Shown here: piece after piece, positions 59,801 through 64,000 of the stretch
How the letters are laid out: each line of letters starts with the position of its first letter
How positions within the stretch are numbered: the stretch's first letter is position 1
NCBI RefSeq assembly: GCF_024978135.1
Contig: NZ_JANTEZ010000003.1
Coordinates: 310,001-374,000 of the forward strand
DNA from: Herbiconiux gentiana
GTDB taxonomy: Bacteria; Actinomycetota; Actinomycetes; Actinomycetales; Microbacteriaceae
Reading direction: 5' to 3'
DNA length: 64,000 nt
The notes under the pieces: model-generated
Told to the model about the DNA's origin: nothing
The model's database searches: none
What the model saw: the letters and a program-made list of their open reading frames with translations, nothing else
Program-made: the position numbers and the translations under genes

Positions 59801-60640
59801 AGAGCTGAAGTTGCCGGCGAGCGCGTCGAGCACCGGATGCGCGAGATCGGCACTGTCGGCCAGCATCGCGCTCGAGACGTCGGCGAACGACGACACCACG
59901 AGGCGCGGCTGCACGGCGAACCAGGGCAGGTGCGAGGTGAGGCTGCGCAGCCGGTCGATCACGGGCTGGGGCTTGAAGACCCCGCTGGACTGCGCCAGCG
60001 CCACGAGGCTCTCGCCGTCGAGCGTGATGCCGAACTGCTCCTGCAGCGCCCGCACGAGCACCGGGTTCACGAACGGCACTCCGCGCAGCTTCAGCTCGAA
60101 GTCGCGCCCGTAGCGGCGCACCGAGATGGGACGCAGCAGCACGGGGGCGCGGAACTGCTGCGCGCCGGCGTCGCCGACGCCGGCCGGGCTGCCGTCGGGG
60201 TTCGGGGCGCGCCACTCGGCCAGGCCGATGGCGAGGTGCACGGAGTCGATGCCGCGCACGGAGCGGAGCTCGACACCCTTGTCGGTGATGGCGCCGGCCG
60301 CGATGCGGGCGTTGCGGAGCGCGAGCTCGTCGCGGATGAGGCTCGACAGCAGCGTCGAGTTGCCCGTGATGAACTGCGCGAGACCACCGGGATGGGTGGT
60401 GCTGAGCTCGATGCGCGACCGAGGGGTGTCGTCGAAGACGATCAGCGGCGACTCGCCGCCGAGCGCCGCGATCTCCGCCCGCCACTGGTCCCGGGCGGGT
60501 TCGACGAGACTCTCCGTCGTGAACACCTGTCCGATCGGGCCACCGGCAGCGGACTGCCCACTGCGGCCCCAGGCCGACTCGGCAGAGTCGGGGGCAGACG
60601 TCGGATCGTCTGCTTCTCGTTTCTTATCGGCACGCCACAC
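56846..60640 (-). CDS. helicase-like AAA protein with degenerate ATPase motifs and C-terminal nuclease-like domain
   Basis: A ~1264-residue protein laid out like DUF4011/AAA_11-AAA_12 helicase-like proteins. The P-loop region reads VVKTLPGTGGTQTIVNAIGA, where the canonical GTGKS/T lysine is Gly. The Walker B equivalent is TVVLVDAGATTLAENVGA, lacking the DE pair. Later motifs survive: TLSLTRSYRAGGEDLAELVN, VGMTRARRSMDIVSCF (motif VI-like). The C-terminal ~110 residues (GLEVAFEHRGKLTLVASHDG, IAIETDAVVH) resemble the restriction-endonuclease-like fold that closes this family. I chose GTG 60640; an in-frame ATG at 60679 is possible. Nucleic-acid binding without ATP hydrolysis is inferred. Confidence 0.78.
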   Translation of the reverse strand: MWRADKKREADDPTSAPDSAESAWGRSGQSAAGGPIGQVFTTESLVEPARDQWRAEIAALGGESPLIVFDDTPRSRIELSTTHPGGLAQFITGNSTLLSSLIRDELALRNARIAAGAITDKGVELRSVRGIDSVHLAIGLAEWRAPNPDGSPAGVGDAGAQQFRAPVLLRPISVRRYGRDFELKLRGVPFVNPVLVRALQEQFGITLDGESLVALAQSSGVFKPQPVIDRLRSLTSHLPWFAVQPRLVVSSFADVSSAMLADSADLAHPVLDALAGNFSSRRAVQEGYHPVEPSPQDHRAPSTDTLLLDADSEQENVIAQISGGNSIVVKTLPGTGGTQTIVNAIGALVAQNKRVLVVSPRRLSLSGIGRRLSDVGLPGVAVSPRTLRRDLIQSIGRNEKAAQPRVADIDEALVRLRGVLLDYRSSMSRVDPTLKVSVLDALRELARLALLPSPPSTTARLDRAALESLATGRAKAAKTLSRAAELGQFRYGPDDSPWYGAQFSSSDDAHKAHQLAKRLDRTDLPRLLTGAYELIGQTRMRPFTSLNELGTYLRLLADLRETLDKFLPVVFDRSLTDLIAATSPRRDAPQMSSTSRRRLKALAREYVRPGVHIGDINESLRRIQQQRTLWYRYAAAGIPPEIPVGINDVQVAFQRVTEDLAQLDLPLGRSGTAQHLAALPIDQLIGMVEGLAAESEVLANLQERTALLDSLHEHALDPLLVDLSNRHVPESAVPDELELAWWQSVLELMLEGDRALLGANTGVLDRLEGDFRLVDEAHASMNGQLLSWQLAETWSVGLVDHPSEASALKELLRTDRVTSASLHEAAPHLGKVLAPVWLASPYEVPQITDAITFDTVVLVDAGATTLAENVGAIRRGRQVVAFGDPVTQTPSHFEVAIRPFDDSRTRTAVDAELVEELHADSALARLADLVPTLSLTRSYRAGGEDLAELVNHRFYGGKIDSLPWAGTFLGHGSLALHYVEGRGGMPDSETGAVESVDAEVDEVVSLVLDHAINYPRESLMVITASPKHAVRVQQAVLAAFAKRSDLADFILKERAEPFMVATLEQSVAQSRDRVIFSVGYGKTAHGRVLTNFGGLARPGGERLLAVGMTRARRSMDIVSCFMPADIDEERMNYGVVALRQILQEAETGPTPDTFSSPGDALLIDLARRLGARGLEVAFEHRGKLTLVASHDGRAIAIETDAVVHSTSLRESLRLRPDMLRRLGWHYLRVHSFELFTNPEAVAARIASVIGVRELSLVETSPISL

Positions 60641-60732
60641 ACCGCCACAGTACGTGCGACCTCCCGCAAAATCGCGCAACCACGGGCGAGTTTCGGAATA
60701 AACGGGGGCTCCGCGCCGCTGAGAACAGGGAC

Positions 60733-61839
<1,107 letters not shown>

Positions 61840-61884
61840 TCGGCCGGTGAGGCCGGTCGGCGGTCCGCGCGGTCGTCCGCGTGC

Positions 61885-62709
61885 TCAGTGCGCCGACCAC
61901 CCGCCGTCGAGCAGGTAGCTGGAGCCGGTCGCCATGGCCGCGTCGTCCGACGCGAGCCAGGCGACGAGCGACGCGACCTCGCTCGGCTCGACCAGGCGCT
62001 TGATCGCGGCGTCGGCGAGCAGGATGCGCTCCAGCACCTCCTCGACCGAGACGCCGTGCGCCTCCGCCTGCTGCGCCAGCTGTCGTTCCACGAGCGGCGT
62101 GCGCACGTAGCCCGGATTGACGCACACGCTCGTCACGCCGTGCGGCGCGCCCTCCAGCGCGGTCGCCTTCGAGAAGCCCTCCAGCCCGTGCTTCGCGGTG
62201 ACGTAGGCGCTCTTGAAGGCCGAGGCCCGCACGCCGTGCACCGACGAGACGTTGATGATGCGGCCGAAGCCGCGGCGGTACATGCCGGGCAGGGCGGCGC
62301 GCACGAGCAGGAACGGCGCCTCGAGCATGATCGAGAGGATGCGCCGGAACTCGACCGGGTCGAAGTCCTCGATCGGGCTGATGTGCTGCACGCCGGCGTT
62401 GTTCACGAGGATGTCGACGTCACCGAGCGCCCCCGCGAGCCGCTCGTCGGTCAGCCGCGCGGTGTCGCCGAGATCGACGGCCCACGCCCGGGTGCCGACT
62501 CCGGAGGGGCCGCTGCGCAGCTCCCCGGCGAGCGCCTCGGCGCGGGCTCCGTCGAGATCGGCGAGCACGAGCTCGGCGCCGCGGGAGGCGAGCTCCCGGG
62601 CGACCGCGGCGCCGATGCCGCCGGCCGCGCCGGTGACCAGGGCCCGGCGGCCCGCGAGCGGGAGCCGCGCATCCGGAACCACCGCCCAGGGCACCTGCTG
62701 CAGGGTCAT
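61885..62709 (-). CDS. 3-hydroxybutyrate dehydrogenase-like SDR
   Basis: A 274-residue short-chain dehydrogenase. RRALVTGAAGGIGAAVAREL (TGxxxGIG), VDILVNNAGVQHISPIEDF (NNAG), RIINVSSVHGVRASAFKSAY (Ser) and YVTAKHGLEGFSKATALEG (Tyr-x3-Lys), then VCVNPGYVRTPLV. VQHISPIEDF and the PLVERQ...QAEAHGVSVEEV lid are typical of D-3-hydroxybutyrate dehydrogenase. It follows the MFS gene with an ATGA overlap, suggesting import and oxidation of a hydroxy acid. Confidence 0.88.
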   Translation of the reverse strand: MTLQQVPWAVVPDARLPLAGRRALVTGAAGGIGAAVARELASRGAELVLADLDGARAEALAGELRSGPSGVGTRAWAVDLGDTARLTDERLAGALGDVDILVNNAGVQHISPIEDFDPVEFRRILSIMLEAPFLLVRAALPGMYRRGFGRIINVSSVHGVRASAFKSAYVTAKHGLEGFSKATALEGAPHGVTSVCVNPGYVRTPLVERQLAQQAEAHGVSVEEVLERILLADAAIKRLVEPSEVASLVAWLASDDAAMATGSSYLLDGGWSAH

Positions 62710-64000
62710 GAGCGCACCGCGACCGGCTCGGCGGCCACGCGGGCCGCATCGGCGGCGTCGACCGAGCGGAGCGAGATGCCCCGGGTCTCGCGGAGGGTCA
62801 GCACCGTCACGGCCGTGATCGCGCAGGCAGCCAGCACGTACAGGGCCACGGGGATCCAGGAGGAGTACTGCTGCAGCAGCGCCGAGGCGATGATCGGCGC
62901 CAGCGACCCGGCCACCACCGACGTCACCTGGTAGCCGAGCGAGACGCCGGAGTAGCGCATGCGGGTGGGGAACATCTCGGCCATGATGGCCGGCTGCCCC
63001 GCGTACATCAGGGCGTGGAAGCAGAGGCCGACGGTGACCGCGCCGACGATCAGCACCGGGTTCAGCGTGTCGAAGAGCGGGAAGGCGAAGAACGCCCAGG
63101 TCGCGCCGAGCACGGCCCCCGCGAGGTAGACGGGCTTGCGGCCGATGCGATCGGCCAGCCGCCCGACCTGCGGGATGACCGCGAAGTGCACGGCGTGGGC
63201 GATGAGCAGCGCGAGCAGCAGCTGACTGGTGTTGTACTCGTGCACGGTGACGAGGTAGACGATCGAGAAGCTGACGATGATGTAGTACAGGATGTTCTCG
63301 GCGAACCGCAGGCCCATCGCGCTAAGTACGCCGCGCGGGTAGCGGCGCACGACCTCGAAGACACCGACGCGCGCGGCCTTCGTCGCCTCCTGCTCGGCGC
63401 GCGCCTCGACGAAGATGGGCGCCTCGCTGACGTGGGTGCGGATGTAGTAGCCGACGAGCACGATCAGCGCCGAGATCCAGAACGCCACGCGCCATCCCCA
63501 GCCGAGGAACTGCTCGGCGGGCAGTACCGCCGACATCGTCAGCAGCACCAGGGTGGCCAGCAGATTGCCCACCGGGACGGCGGCCTGCGGCCAGCTGGCC
63601 CAGAATGCGCGCGACCGGTCGGGGCTCTGCTCGGCGACCAGCAGCACCGCGCCGCCCCACTCGCCGCCGAGGGCGAAGCCCTGGATGAAGCGGAGGGCCA
63701 CGAGCAGCGCGGGCGCCCAGTAGCCGATGCTGTCGAAGCCGGGCAGGCAGCCGATCAGGAAGGTGGCGGCGCCGATCAGCACGATGGTGACCTGCAGGGT
63801 GTGCTTGCGGCCGAGCCGGTCGCCGATCTGGCCGAACACGATGCCACCGAGCGGACGGGCGACGAAGCCGACCGCGTAGGTGAGGAAGGCGGCGATGATG
63901 CCGTCGAGCCGGGTGCCGGCGTTCGGGAAGAACACCGTGCCGAAGACGAGGCTCGCGGCCGTGGCGTACAGGAAGAACTCGTACCACTCCACGACGGTGC
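62706..64000 (-). CDS. MFS transporter, metabolite:H+ symporter type (partial)
   Basis: The last ~431 residues of a major-facilitator transporter; the 5' end is cut by the window edge, where the frame still reads TVVEWYEFFLY. Motifs: GQIGDRLGRKHTLQVTIVLI (loop 2-3), LRFIQGFALGGEWGGAVLLV, WRVAFWISALIVLVGYYIR, and the second-half repeat RLADRIGRKPVYLAG. These fit the MHS group (ShiA/KgtP/ProP-like) that imports organic acids or betaines with H+. It overlaps the hydroxybutyrate dehydrogenase start (ATGA), so a hydroxy- or keto-acid is a likely substrate. Confidence 0.9.
   Translation of the reverse strand, partial: TVVEWYEFFLYATAASLVFGTVFFPNAGTRLDGIIAAFLTYAVGFVARPLGGIVFGQIGDRLGRKHTLQVTIVLIGAATFLIGCLPGFDSIGYWAPALLVALRFIQGFALGGEWGGAVLLVAEQSPDRSRAFWASWPQAAVPVGNLLATLVLLTMSAVLPAEQFLGWGWRVAFWISALIVLVGYYIRTHVSEAPIFVEARAEQEATKAARVGVFEVVRRYPRGVLSAMGLRFAENILYYIIVSFSIVYLVTVHEYNTSQLLLALLIAHAVHFAVIPQVGRLADRIGRKPVYLAGAVLGATWAFFAFPLFDTLNPVLIVGAVTVGLCFHALMYAGQPAIMAEMFPTRMRYSGVSLGYQVTSVVAGSLAPIIASALLQQYSSWIPVALYVLAACAITAVTVLTLRETRGISLRSVDAADAARVAAEPVAVRS

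Overview
The window is high-GC DNA from an actinobacterium, most likely a member of the Microbacteriaceae. The evidence is strong G/C at third codon positions, frequent ATGA/GTGA/TGATG start-stop overlaps, the common GCATCC/GGATGC hexamers, actinobacterial gene families (mycothiol-era dehydrogenases, FmdB next to mscL and galU, Suc/Fer-like ferredoxin) and GC-rich hairpin terminators. The species is an inference and not proven.

Layout. (1) 0-5.0 kb is an accessory, decaying island: a SIR2-domain protein (candidate anti-phage NADase), a possible zinc-binding gene remnant, a membrane protein broken by an in-frame TGA, an XRE-nucleotidyltransferase antitoxin with a frameshifted HEPN toxin, a hypothetical gene broken by an in-frame TAG, a lipoprotein, and the headless, frameshifted 3' end of a sugar ABC permease. 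(2) 5.0-12.8 kb: FAD oxidoreductase, a DJ-1/PfpI plus two zinc alcohol/formaldehyde dehydrogenases with an anchored partner protein, an AI-2E type permease and an unknown membrane protein. (3) 12.9-18.6 kb: an operon of amidohydrolase, MIP18-type protein, zinc alcohol dehydrogenase and glycerol dehydrogenase, divergent from a GAF/Fis regulator. This is the accessory set normally seen beside propane-type diiron monooxygenases, but no monooxygenase is present. (4) 18.6-24.6 kb: small genes, then a tightly coupled operon of an acidic 24-residue-repeat peptide, a JmjC-type cupin oxygenase and a Suc/Fer-like ferredoxin, followed by a MarR regulator with a perfect palindromic operator and an Fpg/Nei glycosylase.

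(5) 24.6-38.2 kb is a purine nucleoside/nucleobase region: a BMP-type ABC importer (binding protein, double ATPase, two permeases), adenine deaminase and GntR regulator in one overlapping operon, adenosine deaminase with an anchored unknown protein, a divergent nucleoside deaminase, an imidazolonepropionase-like amidohydrolase, a PPC-domain protein and a creatininase-family hydrolase. (6) 38.2-45.4 kb: kdp potassium uptake operon (a 31-residue ORF, kdpF, A, B, C, D) without kdpE. (7) 45.5-48.6 kb: molybdate importer modABC with a HTH-TOBE regulator. (8) 48.7-64 kb is mostly housekeeping: VOC and RibD-like proteins, tRNA-Ala(CGC), acyltransferase, galU, 5-formyl-THF cyclo-ligase, fmdB-like, mscL, a 1264-residue helicase-like protein whose ATPase motifs are degenerate, an LLM oxidoreductase, and a hydroxybutyrate dehydrogenase with an MFS importer that runs off the right edge.

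The most novel-looking unit is the repeat peptide/cupin oxygenase/ferredoxin operon at 20.6-23.1 kb. It looks like a dedicated substrate with its own hydroxylase and electron carrier.
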